DNA of 52,446 nucleotides, taken from contig CAZABJ010000013.1 in NCBI GenBank assembly GCA_964483375.1, positions 1-52,446 of the forward strand. Direction: 5' to 3'. The stretch comes from JAUIEH01 sp964483375. Its GTDB lineage: Bacteria; Pseudomonadota; Alphaproteobacteria; Caulobacterales; Maricaulaceae. The translations under genes were made by a program, and so were the position numbers. The notes under the pieces are model-generated. The model worked only from the letters and a program-made list of their open reading frames with translations. It searched no databases and had not been told where the DNA came from. Positions 43,324 through 51,917 of this stretch are shown here, piece after piece. Within the stretch, counting starts at the first letter, position 1, and every line of letters starts with the position of its first letter.

Positions 43324-44375
43324 CCGCCCATGAACCGTTCCACGATCGATGGCGGCGATCCGGTGGCGAGCCAGGGCATGGAAATCGCGAGCGCCACCGA
43401 GACGATGAGCCCCAAAGCCGCGCGCATCAAATCCGTCGCCACATCTCCCAAGGCATCCAACTTCTGGCGAAGATTGGACACGAAGGTGATCGCCAGTTCG
43501 CGACCAGCCAGAAGGCCCAGGAACACCCAGGTCGTGCTCATCGGAATGTCGTTGATCTCTTTGAAAAAGAGCAAGATCGTTCCGTAAATGAAGTCCACGA
43601 TCGTCGCGGCGCGAATGTCGGTGGTGTTGGTTTTGGTCAACACGATCCGCTGGATCGAGCCGCCGCGCGTGGCGAAGATGAATGCATGCAGGCCGAGCAT
43701 GACGATCGTCGCGAAGACGATCAGCGTCGGGTCAAAAGCGACCACCGTCTCCCCGGCGTCGTTCACCGTGGTCGTGCGCGGCAGGAATACGAAAATGTTG
43801 GCCAGATCCTGCACCAGCCAGTTCCACCACAGCCAGGCGGTGGAGATCCACTGCAGCGCAAACCAATAGGGCGCGTGCGGCTCATCGGCGGTGCGCGACA
43901 CCCAGCGCTCGAAAATTCGCGAGATGAGCAGGTAGACGACGGCGCCCGCGCCGAACGCGACCACATAGCCCAAGAGCGACTTGAGCAGCATGCTCTCCAT
44001 CACGCCTTCGGTCGCCGCCCCGCCGGTGAGGGTGAAGATCGTAAGCACGAGAAAGGTCGTCGAGACGGGAATGCCGAAGCGGGTCAGAACCAGCAGCATC
44101 AAAGGCGGCGCTGCGTGCCACCACTGCACCCCGCCTTCGGGATAGGGAATGGAGTCGAGGCGATCGAACGCGATGTCGCCGCCGTTTTGGTAGAAGCCAT
44201 AAGCCATCACGGCGAGGATCACGGAGCTGGCGAAGATCCAAAGCACCCACCAGGGGCGCCGTCGGTTCGAGCTTAAAAACGTCCCCAATGTTTGGATCGC
44301 GTCGTTGGCCACGATGGAATACGCGGCCAACAAAAATCCGACGATGGCGAAAACCTGCAGCTCACCGACAGCCAT
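43320..44375 (-). CDS. PiT-like inorganic phosphate transporter family protein
   Basis: 351 residues with ~9 hydrophobic segments. PiT-type sequence hallmarks occur in two places: ANDAIQTLGTFL in the first helix (compare GANDVANA) and two internal STT motifs, FGIPVSTTFLVL and DIPMSTTWVFLG, matching the inverted-repeat PVSTTH signature. It is shorter and more divergent than canonical PitA, so the substrate (phosphate or another anion) is not certain. The last nt overlap the hutG stop by 4. Start has a GGGGGATC-like site. Confidence 0.75.
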   Translation of the reverse strand: MAVGELQVFAIVGFLLAAYSIVANDAIQTLGTFLSSNRRRPWWVLWIFASSVILAVMAYGFYQNGGDIAFDRLDSIPYPEGGVQWWHAAPPLMLLVLTRFGIPVSTTFLVLTIFTLTGGAATEGVMESMLLKSLLGYVVAFGAGAVVYLLISRIFERWVSRTADEPHAPYWFALQWISTAWLWWNWLVQDLANIFVFLPRTTTVNDAGETVVAFDPTLIVFATIVMLGLHAFIFATRGGSIQRIVLTKTNTTDIRAATIVDFIYGTILLFFKEINDIPMSTTWVFLGLLAGRELAITFVSNLRQKLDALGDVATDLMRAALGLIVSVALAISMPWLATGSPPSIVERFMGG

Positions 44376-44435
44376 TTAGATCCCCCGCAATCCCACCTTC
44401 GGCGTTGTTTCACACGTAGACCGGATGGTCCACCA

Positions 44436-45938
44436 TCAGCTATGCGCCTGGTGTTGGGTTTCCTCTCTGAGGCGAGGAAAATCAGTGGTTCCGCCCGCGC
44501 CGAGCACCCGCGCTTGGCCGCGCCAATCGTCTCGATCAATCCGGCCACGGAATGCGAGCTGGCTATCGACTTCGGCCACTTGCGCATCCGTCCATGAGCC
44601 GATTTGACGGTAATAGAAGACGCCGAGATCGTGCAGGGTCTGCTCGAGCTTCGGCCCGACCCCTTTGATTTTCTGGAGATCGTCGGGCGCGCCCAGCACG
44701 GGTTCGTCGAGGAACGTCGGCAAGGCGTCAAAATCGACAGCCCCCTCCTCGGCGATGTCGAGCTCCCCGTTCGCCTCCGCCGCGTCGACGGCTTCCTCCA
44801 AGCGCGTTTCGAGCGCGACGAGTTGGGACCGCAACGCCGCGGCGTCGTCTTCGGCGGTCTCAAGAGCGTGTTCAGCGACCCGCGCGCGGCGGCGCAGAGC
44901 CGCGGCGTCATCATCGAACGCCGCCGCCACGCCAATGGCGGTGAGGGCCGGCATAGGCGCGACATCCTCGGCCTCCTGCGCCTCCGCCAAGCGATGGCGC
45001 ATCGCCGCTGCATCGTCTTCAGCCGCCTCAAGCTGAACCTCTAAGCGTCGCATTTGCGCGCGCAGCGCTGCGGCGTCGCCCGCATGATCCGCCGAGACGC
45101 CGTCGCCCTGGGCGTCCAATCCCACTTCCAACGCGTCCACCCGCCCGCGCAGCGCCGCGGCGTCCTCTTCTGCGGCGTCGCGTTGGGCTTCCAAGCGTTC
45201 GGCTTGCTCCCGCAAACGCGCCGCTTCGTCCTCCGCCGAGGCGAGCTGGGCCGCCGCCGACGCCGCCTGAGCGCCCATGGTTTGGGCGGTCTCGAACGCC
45301 TCCTCGAGCTGACGGACCCGCAGCCGCAGCTGTGAGGCGTCGCCTTCAAAGTCTGCGGCGATCGCCCCGGGCTCCGGCGCCGCCGCAAGCGCAGCGGCGG
45401 CCAGCGCCTCCACATGAGCCCCGAGCGCATCGCGTTCGGCCATGAGCGCCGCTTCGCGATCCGCCGCCTGCTCTCCCTCTGCGTGGAGGCTCTCTAAGCG
45501 CGCGCGCAGATCCGCCATCTCGCGAACCTCCGTCTCGAGCCGGTCCGCTTGGGCGCGCGCCTCCCGCGCGTCGGCCAAGGCACGCTCCAACTCCTGGGCG
45601 TGGGCGGCCGCAGCCGCGCCGTCGCCTTCAGCGCGCAGCGCCATCATGTCCTCAGCCAACCGCTCGGTCTGACTGCGCAGGTCGGCCTCCCGCGCGCTCG
45701 CCGCCTCCAGGCGCAAGCGCGCGTCAGACAGCGCTCGATCGGTCTCGAGCGAACGCGCGCGCATGCGGTCGCGATCCGCCTCGGCCTCCTTTTGCCGCGT
45801 TCGAGCAGCGGCGAGCTCGGCCAGCATCTCCTCATCCGCCGCGCGCGGTTGGCCGCGCACCATCCAATAGGTCACCGCCCCGCCCAGAACGGCGAAGCCC
45901 AAAAGGAAGGCCCACATTTTCAAGAACAGATAGAACAT
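44436..45938 (-). CDS. membrane-anchored coiled-coil protein with C-terminal helix-hairpin-helix (module copy 2)
   Basis: 500 residues. An N-terminal membrane helix (about 8-28, AFLLGFAVLGGAVTYWMV) is followed by a ~370-residue Ala/Glu/Arg-rich coiled coil (about 35-410). A C-terminal globular segment contains LQKIKGVGPKLEQTLHDLGV (about 425-445), a helix-hairpin-helix of the type fused to NuoE-like or ribosomal-L21-like tails, then WRGQARVL. The protein should project into the periplasm or cytoplasm from the inner membrane. It follows the BON/OmpA gene by 11 nt and is the last of four genes on this strand. Function unknown. Confidence 0.8.
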   Translation of the reverse strand: MFYLFLKMWAFLLGFAVLGGAVTYWMVRGQPRAADEEMLAELAAARTRQKEAEADRDRMRARSLETDRALSDARLRLEAASAREADLRSQTERLAEDMMALRAEGDGAAAAAHAQELERALADAREARAQADRLETEVREMADLRARLESLHAEGEQAADREAALMAERDALGAHVEALAAAALAAAPEPGAIAADFEGDASQLRLRVRQLEEAFETAQTMGAQAASAAAQLASAEDEAARLREQAERLEAQRDAAEEDAAALRGRVDALEVGLDAQGDGVSADHAGDAAALRAQMRRLEVQLEAAEDDAAAMRHRLAEAQEAEDVAPMPALTAIGVAAAFDDDAAALRRRARVAEHALETAEDDAAALRSQLVALETRLEEAVDAAEANGELDIAEEGAVDFDALPTFLDEPVLGAPDDLQKIKGVGPKLEQTLHDLGVFYYRQIGSWTDAQVAEVDSQLAFRGRIDRDDWRGQARVLGAGGTTDFPRLREETQHQAHS

Positions 45939-45949
45939 GGATCCTGCCC

Positions 45950-47254
45950 CTACTCGATTATGTCGAATTCGATGCGGCGGTTTTCCGCCCGCCCCGCCGC
46001 GGTGTCGTTTGAGGCGCGCGGCTCGCTTGAGCCCACGCCCACCGCCCTCAGCCGATCGCGCTCAACCCCTTGGGCGACGAGATAGCTCACCACCGCCTCG
46101 GCGCGGGCTTGAGACAAGGCGAGATTGGCGACAGGGTCGCCGCTGTCGTCGGTGTGCCCGGTGACGGTGACGCGGAACCCGGCGCAGCGTCGCGCCGCGT
46201 CGGCGAGCAGGTCGAGGACGGGGCCGCTGTCCGCGCGAAGCTCGGATTGGCTGACTTCGAAGGTGATGGCGCCGGTTGATGACAGCGCGTCCATACGCGC
46301 TTGGCAAAGGTCGCTGCTGCGGACTTCGTCCGACGCGCCGCCGCCAACGCCGAAAATCGCGCTTATCGCGTTTTCCCGCGACCCTCCATTTGGGGGCCGC
46401 GCCGCAGCGGGCGCGACGACCGGCGGGGCGAGGTCCGCTGCGTCAGCGTCATCGGGCTGGGTCTCCGGTTCCGGCGCGGCGGTCTGAAGAGAGGCGCTCA
46501 ACACGAACGGCTCGGGGAAGCCGCCCAAGTCAGCGAGCACGTCTTCCCTCAAGGCATCCGACCCCGCGGTCCCCTCGAACTGCGCGGTGAGCCCCTGGAG
46601 CCGAAACATGCCCGCACGCAGGCGACCCAGCTGCTCGATCCCGAACGCCGCCGCCTCCGCCCAATCCGCATCGTCCGGCGCGCCGAGCGCGTAGCGCAGA
46701 TGGTCTTGATGAAAGTCGCCGTTAAAGGCGTCCTCCGCCGCTGCGACGATGTCCGCCCGCACGCGCCGGCTCGGCGCAAACCCCTCCACCGCAACGGGCC
46801 CGGCGCCGGTGCGCACCGCGCTGAACCGATACGGCCCGGGCAGAAAATTCTCGCAGCGGCTATCAGGCATCGCCTCGGCGCGCGCTTCGACTTCATCGGC
46901 CGGCACGACCAAGGGCGGCTGGCAGGTCTGGTCGATGACTTTGGTCACCCCGCCGAGCCACGCTCCGCCGGTCATCGTGCTTTGCAGGACTGTGCTAAAG
47001 GCGCCCCCGCGGGCGGCTTCGTCCGGGGCGACGCCGCTAAGAGCAGCGACTTGGCCGTCAAACGCGACGCTCGCCCAGTCATACGGCCCGTCTCCGCGCG
47101 GCGACGCGAGCGCGGCCTCAGCGGCGGCGGCGAGTTCGGTTTCGACCTCTCGCGCCAGACCCGGCCGGTCTGGGATCGGATAGCCGTGGATGACGATCAC
47201 GCCGCACACCAGGAACAGCACGACGCCGATCGCTAATTTCACGCCCGACGGCAT
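45950..47254 (-). CDS. BON-like/OmpA-domain envelope protein (module copy 2)
   Basis: 434 residues from the ATG at 47254 (a GTG at 47308 would add 18). One N-terminal membrane helix (about 8-27) precedes a BON-like region (about 37-260: paired short alpha/beta repeats such as WASVAFDGQVAALSGVAPDE, PVAVEGFAPSRRVRADIVA). A linker follows, then a complete OmpA-like C-terminal domain (about 320-434), with peptidoglycan-binding TVTGHTDDSGDPVANLALSQ and NRRIEFDI. Architecture is like mycobacterial ArfA. It would link the inner membrane to peptidoglycan. Confidence 0.85.
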   Translation of the reverse strand: MPSGVKLAIGVVLFLVCGVIVIHGYPIPDRPGLAREVETELAAAAEAALASPRGDGPYDWASVAFDGQVAALSGVAPDEAARGGAFSTVLQSTMTGGAWLGGVTKVIDQTCQPPLVVPADEVEARAEAMPDSRCENFLPGPYRFSAVRTGAGPVAVEGFAPSRRVRADIVAAAEDAFNGDFHQDHLRYALGAPDDADWAEAAAFGIEQLGRLRAGMFRLQGLTAQFEGTAGSDALREDVLADLGGFPEPFVLSASLQTAAPEPETQPDDADAADLAPPVVAPAAARPPNGGSRENAISAIFGVGGGASDEVRSSDLCQARMDALSSTGAITFEVSQSELRADSGPVLDLLADAARRCAGFRVTVTGHTDDSGDPVANLALSQARAEAVVSYLVAQGVERDRLRAVGVGSSEPRASNDTAAGRAENRRIEFDIIE

Positions 47255-47376
47255 CCCGCTCACCGACGCCTGCCCCGCCCCGTTTCCATACCCGCCAACC
47301 TTTAACACGGACGGGTCGTCCGGGGCAGGACATTCCCGCGCAAGGGGCGACCGCCCGCCAGCGCGCGCTCCGCTGG

Positions 47377-48987
47377 TTAAGCGGTGTCGCCTTCCGCCCC
47401 GGCCCCGCCGCGGCGGGTTTCCGCCAAACGTTCCTCAAGATAGCGAACCCGCGACGTCAGATAGCGGTTCCGCCACTCCAGCGCATAATCGCCTTCGTGC
47501 CGCGCCCCGCGCCCGTCCCGCGCCTCCTCCAAAGCCTGCTCAAGCTCGCGGATGCGTCCGCGCAGGGGCTCGGTCTCAGCATCGCCGACCGACACAGCCC
47601 CGCCGCCCTGCATCTCCGCCAAACGGGCGCGCAAGCGCGGGGCTTCTTCGGCTTGCGCCTGCAGGCCCGAGACTTGGGCGCGCAGACGCTCCAGCTCCGC
47701 CTCCGCCGCTGTGTCCCCAGCCGAGGACGCCACAGGCGCCGCGGTTTCCGCATCGCTCAGCCGGCGCTCGAGATACCGAACCCGGGAGGCCAAATAACGG
47801 TTGCGCCATTCCAAGGAATAGGTCTCGCCCTCTGGGGAGGCCTCATCGCCGATCGGTCCCGCGTTTTCGAGCTCCACCACACGCGTGCGCAGCCGTTCGA
47901 GCTCTTCTTGCAGCGCCGAACCGCCTGCCCCGCCGCTGGTGACTTCTTCCAGCTCGGCGTTGCGCGCGCGAAGGCGGTCGATCTCGCTCGCCGCATCCTC
48001 GCCGCTCGCCGGCGTTTCATCGGTCGCGATTGGCTGGGCGCGGCTTTCCAAATAGCTCACGCGCGAAACCAAATAGCGATTGCGCCACCGCAACCGGGAC
48101 AGCTCAGCCATATCGCCCGCGGCTTCATCGTCACGCGGCGCGGCGCTTCCGCCAGCCTCCAACTCCGCCACGCGCGCGCGCAGCTCGATGGCCTCCGCCT
48201 CCACTGCGCTGGGAGCCGGCGGTTCGCCGCCCTGGAGCTGCTCGATTTTGCGTTCGAGCCAACGGTTTCGCGCCGCCAGCCAGTGACCGCGCCGGTTTTC
48301 GTCACCCTCCAAAAACGCGGCTTCGTCCCCGTCTTCAAGCGCCGACATGCGGGCGCGCAGGCCGGCGAGCTCCTCAACCGCCTCGCCGTCGGGATCCGCC
48401 GCTCGGGCGCGCAGCGCCGCCAGTTCTCGGCGGGCGTCGGCCAACTCAGCAGCGGCCGGCTCCGCGTCAGCCAATCGCGCGGTCAATTGCGCGATCCGCG
48501 CGCGCAGCGCATCGGTCTCTTCGGGGTCGAGCGCGAGCGGGGCGTCGCCCTCTCGCGCCGCCGCCAGCGCCTCTTCCAGGCGCGCATTGTCTTCTTCAAG
48601 CTCAGCGACGCGATCGCTCAAGGCTGTATCCTCGCCGGTCGCCGCCGGCTCGGCGACGTCTTCGAGCGCGCTCAGGCGCTCCCGCAGCGCATCCGCCGCC
48701 GCCGCCTCACGGTCCGCGACCGCTTGGGCTTCAGCAAGCTGGCCCTGCAACCGCTCAACGCTGACCGCTGAGATCGCATCGGTGGGGCTGATGCGCTGAA
48801 GTTCCGCAGCGAGCCGCGCGGCTTCATCGCGCTGACGCACGGTTTCGTTTTCCGACTCGCGCAATTGCCGGCGTATGTCGCGCAAACGCGCGCCCAAGGA
48901 TCCGCCGCGAATCAACCAGCCGATAAACAAACCGACCACCGCCGCGGCGGCGAGCAGCGCCCAGATTTGCACGATAAGGTATTGCAT
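47377..48987 (-). CDS. membrane-anchored coiled-coil protein with WRNRYL repeats (module copy 1)
   Basis: 536 residues. An N-terminal membrane helix (about 6-26) is followed by a basic patch and a very long Glu/Ala/Arg-rich coiled coil. A ~20-residue motif, [YL]-x-L-x-WRNRYL-x-SRV-x-YLE-x-R, recurs at about 299-316, 391-410 and 501-520; a degenerate copy (HWLAARNRWLERKI) lies at 235-248. The last copy is near the C-terminus, so no HhH domain is present, unlike the paralogous module protein. The motif may be a docking helix. It follows the BON-like gene by 18 nt. Confidence 0.8.
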   Translation of the reverse strand: MQYLIVQIWALLAAAAVVGLFIGWLIRGGSLGARLRDIRRQLRESENETVRQRDEAARLAAELQRISPTDAISAVSVERLQGQLAEAQAVADREAAAADALRERLSALEDVAEPAATGEDTALSDRVAELEEDNARLEEALAAAREGDAPLALDPEETDALRARIAQLTARLADAEPAAAELADARRELAALRARAADPDGEAVEELAGLRARMSALEDGDEAAFLEGDENRRGHWLAARNRWLERKIEQLQGGEPPAPSAVEAEAIELRARVAELEAGGSAAPRDDEAAGDMAELSRLRWRNRYLVSRVSYLESRAQPIATDETPASGEDAASEIDRLRARNAELEEVTSGGAGGSALQEELERLRTRVVELENAGPIGDEASPEGETYSLEWRNRYLASRVRYLERRLSDAETAAPVASSAGDTAAEAELERLRAQVSGLQAQAEEAPRLRARLAEMQGGGAVSVGDAETEPLRGRIRELEQALEEARDGRGARHEGDYALEWRNRYLTSRVRYLEERLAETRRGGAGAEGDTA

Positions 48988-49005
48988 CGTCCGCTCTCGC
49001 TCGCG

Positions 49006-50154
49006 TCAGTCTCTAATCTCAAAGGCGATGGCGGGCGGGATCGACTCCGCCTCATCGCCGGTCTCTTGGCCGTTATCGGCCTCGTCCTCACCGTCGTCTT
49101 GCGCTTGCACAAGTTCGGCCGACACGCGCTGAGGCGGCATGCGCTGCAAGACGAAGTAATCCGCAACCGCTTGGGCGCGCGCCAGGGCGAGGGCGTCGTC
49201 GACGCCCTCCTCCACCGCCGCGCCGAGCACGACCACGCTCACCCGCTGACACCGCAGCGCCAGGATCGAAAGCGCGTCCAACAGCGCGTAGCTCTCGTTT
49301 TCGATGACTGCGTCTTCCTCTCCGAAACCGACCGGATCAGCTTCGGCCGCCGCAGCGTCGAACGCTTCTTGACAAGCCTCCCGCCCCTCAATCGGGGAAC
49401 GGTCCACGGCTTCTTCCTCCGCGGCGGCTTCTTCCGCGCCGACTTCGTCCGGCGCTTCAACCCGCGCGATGGCGACATAAGGCGGGGGCAAACGGAACAG
49501 CTCGCTCGTCACCCGTTCCCGGGCCCGCGCGTCGCCCGCGTCCCCAACGATGCTCAACCGTTCATCGCGCAGCGTCGCTTCCCCCGTGGTCAGACGCGCG
49601 ACCTGTTCAATCGCCGCCCGCGCCACATTCGCCCAGGTCGCTTCGTCGCCGCCAGGCGCGCCGCGTCCGATGGTCATTTCGTCGTCAATCCCCCCAGGGA
49701 ACAGTTCACGCGCGAACGCGACCAGGTCGGCGCGGGCCGCGCGGCTGGGAACGGCGCCGGTCAACGTGGCGCGGTCGCCGTCGCGGGTCACGCTCCACTC
49801 ATAGGGCGCGATGGGCGGGGCGAGGGTGGTCTCATCGTCGACGCGCACGATGCCGCCATTCCAGACCCCGCCGGGGCCGGCGGCGACCTGAACCGCGGCG
49901 CGGGCTTCCCCGCGTTCGTCTTCACGCGGCGCTTCGCCTTCCAGAGTGGCGATCTGTCCCTCAACCCGGGCGCTCGCCCAATCGAGTTCGGTCTCAGCCA
50001 ACGCCTCGTCGACCGCCTGTTGAAGCTGGGCTTCAATGCGCGCTGCGTATCCGGTGTAGGCGTCAAAGGGTTCGGGCAACGGCTGCACTGCGCCGTACCA
50101 GCCGACCGCCCCCAACGCGCCCACGCCGATCAGGAGGAAAAAAGCTCTGATCAT
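49006..50154 (-). CDS. BON-like envelope protein with degenerate OmpA-like end (module copy 1)
   Basis: 382 residues. An N-terminal membrane helix (about 4-22) is followed by BON-like repeats (WASARVEGQIATLEGEAPRE, DGDRATLTGAVPSRAARADLV, ERLSIVGDAGDARARERV) that align with those of the downstream paralogue, then an acidic linker. The C-terminal OmpA-like region (about 268-382) keeps the fold pattern (YALLDALSILALRCQRVSVVVLG and ALALARAQAVADYFVLQR) but has lost the TGHTDxxG peptidoglycan-binding core. It is thus probably not a cell-wall binder. First gene of the four-gene unit. Confidence 0.8.
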   Translation of the reverse strand: MIRAFFLLIGVGALGAVGWYGAVQPLPEPFDAYTGYAARIEAQLQQAVDEALAETELDWASARVEGQIATLEGEAPREDERGEARAAVQVAAGPGGVWNGGIVRVDDETTLAPPIAPYEWSVTRDGDRATLTGAVPSRAARADLVAFARELFPGGIDDEMTIGRGAPGGDEATWANVARAAIEQVARLTTGEATLRDERLSIVGDAGDARARERVTSELFRLPPPYVAIARVEAPDEVGAEEAAAEEEAVDRSPIEGREACQEAFDAAAAEADPVGFGEEDAVIENESYALLDALSILALRCQRVSVVVLGAAVEEGVDDALALARAQAVADYFVLQRMPPQRVSAELVQAQDDGEDEADNGQETGDEAESIPPAIAFEIRD

Positions 50155-50277
50155 TCGACCCGTTACCCAACGCTTCAGGCCAGGTCCGTTCGTCCGACCT
50201 GTCCGTGCTCAGCGTTAGCATGAATTGGTTGACGGATACGCGACAACGAAGCCGGAGTCGATTCGCAGACGCAATGC

Positions 50278-51708
50278 TCAATCACCCCGGAATGCGAACG
50301 GGGCCGCAGTGCGGCGACGCTCGTCGACGATCAGCGGTCGACGCAGCGGCGGATGGGCGCGCTGCTCGCAGTCGGGACGCTCGCACAGCCGGCATGTGAC
50401 CCCGATCGGCGTCGCGGGACCGTCGGGGGACAAATCCCAGCCATCCGCGTAGATGAGGGCTGAGGCCTCCTCCGTCGCGCATCCGATCGCCAGCGCGCTG
50501 AGAGCGCCGCTTTCGCCCGGCCGCGCGGGCGGACGCCGCAGGGCCCGGGCGACGGAAAAGTAGCGGCGGCCGTCAGGCGTTTCGATCAGTTGCGAGACGA
50601 ACCGTCCCGGCTCGCGGAAGGTCTCGAAAACGTTCCAGCGCGGACAGGCGCCGCCAGCGCGGGCGAAATGGAACACCCGCCCCCCGAAGCGCTTTGACAC
50701 GTTGCCGGCATGGTCGAGGCGGAGCAGGAAAAACGCGACCCCGCGCGCGCCCGGCCGATGCAGGGTGGTGAGACGATGGCACACCTGCTCGACGCTGGCG
50801 GAGAACCGGCGCGCCAACGCGTCGAGGTCGTATCGCAACGTTACGGCCGCCTCCAGAAACGCCTCATAGGGCGTCATCAAGGCGGCGGCGAGGTAATTGG
50901 CGAGGCTCACGCGATACAGGCGGCGCGCCTCAACGCTTCCCAGCTGAGCGTCGGCGGTGAGCCGGTCCAACACCCCGCCCGCCTCCAACAAGGCGGCCTG
51001 CACGCAGAGCTGAAACGCGCGGGAGGGCGGCGCCAACCGCTCCGACAAAAACAAACGCCGCCCATGCAGGTCGAACCGCCGCAATTCCCCGCCCATCAAG
51101 TCGTCGGGGGCGAGGGTCACCGTGACGCCATGGCGTCGCTCCAGCCGCTCGCCCAGCCCGGCGAACAGGCTTCCGTCCCGCCAGGCTGCGTCTTCGCGCA
51201 ACGCATCCGCGGCGGCTTCCAGTTCAGGGAAGTGATTGTCGCGGGCCTGGATTGCGGCGCGGACTTCTTCCAGCGGCATCTCAGAACCGAGCGCGCTTGT
51301 TTGACCCTCCGCGGCGCGCTCATGAACCGCGGCGGCGTCGCTTAGGCTTTCCCGATAGGCGGCGTGGAGACGCACGAACGCCTCGGCGGCGCGCGGATGG
51401 CTGGCGGCGACGTCTCGCAGTTCCGCCGAAGAAAGCTCAAAGGAGGCGAGGATCGGGTCGGCGGCCGCCTCGGCCAGCCCGTCGACGAGCCGCGCATCGG
51501 TCTCCGCGGCGAAAGCGCGCAAATCGAGATCGTAGCTTTGGGCCAACTGCAACAACAGCCGCGCCGAAACGGGTCGTTGGTCGCGCTCAATGAGGGTGAG
51601 ATAGCTCGCCGACACCCCCAAGTCGGCCGCCATTTGAGATTGGGTCAGCCCCATCCCCTTGCGAAACCGGCGCAAACGCGCGCCTGCGAAGAGCTTTCTC
51701 TCAGCCAT
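50278..51708 (-). CDS. XRE-family regulator of the RamB/ScfR type
   Basis: 476 residues. An N-terminal Cro/C1 helix-turn-helix (about 6-60, GLTQSQMAADLGVSASYLTL) is followed by a middle ImmA/IrrE-like domain (about 150-300). The C-terminal domain ends in the CRLCERPDCEQRA cysteine motif characteristic of short-chain fatty-acyl-CoA regulators (RamB, ScfR). RamB represses isocitrate lyase in actinobacteria; here aceA is divergently adjacent, so a role in glyoxylate-shunt control is likely. I prefer the ATG at 51708 to the upstream TTG. Confidence 0.9.
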   Translation of the reverse strand: MAERKLFAGARLRRFRKGMGLTQSQMAADLGVSASYLTLIERDQRPVSARLLLQLAQSYDLDLRAFAAETDARLVDGLAEAAADPILASFELSSAELRDVAASHPRAAEAFVRLHAAYRESLSDAAAVHERAAEGQTSALGSEMPLEEVRAAIQARDNHFPELEAAADALREDAAWRDGSLFAGLGERLERRHGVTVTLAPDDLMGGELRRFDLHGRRLFLSERLAPPSRAFQLCVQAALLEAGGVLDRLTADAQLGSVEARRLYRVSLANYLAAALMTPYEAFLEAAVTLRYDLDALARRFSASVEQVCHRLTTLHRPGARGVAFFLLRLDHAGNVSKRFGGRVFHFARAGGACPRWNVFETFREPGRFVSQLIETPDGRRYFSVARALRRPPARPGESGALSALAIGCATEEASALIYADGWDLSPDGPATPIGVTCRLCERPDCEQRAHPPLRRPLIVDERRRTAAPFAFRGD

Positions 51709-51917
51709 AGGTGAATGATACAAAACATAACAGACTTACAAAAGTTTTTCGTCAACAACCGTACAATTCGACCTCTTTCCGTGCGGGTTATGGCTGACCT
51801 TTGGCGCGATATGTGAATGCTGCGCTGCGGAACGCATCTGCGGAGGCGCGACTGCGGCGGGGCATGGCTCCCGCGCGTCAGCGAGCGTCCCCGCGCCTGA
51901 CCGGAAGGACCGCCGCC
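51709..51917. promoter_or_regulatory. regulator-aceA divergent control region
   Basis: TACAAAA occurs twice (51719-51725 and 51737-51743), 18 bp apart, in an AT-rich patch directly upstream of the regulator. The second copy runs into TACAAAAGTTTTT, reminiscent of RamB sites (AAAGTTTGCAAA). These are candidate operators for the RamB-like protein; a promoter for aceA must lie at 51760-51900, but no clear boxes are seen. Confidence 0.45.

Noticed and set aside
47497..50223. Two long plus-strand frames (424 and 452 codons)
   Set aside because: Antisense to the coiled-coil and BON-like genes; the Arg/Ala/Leu-rich products follow the codon pattern of the opposite strand.
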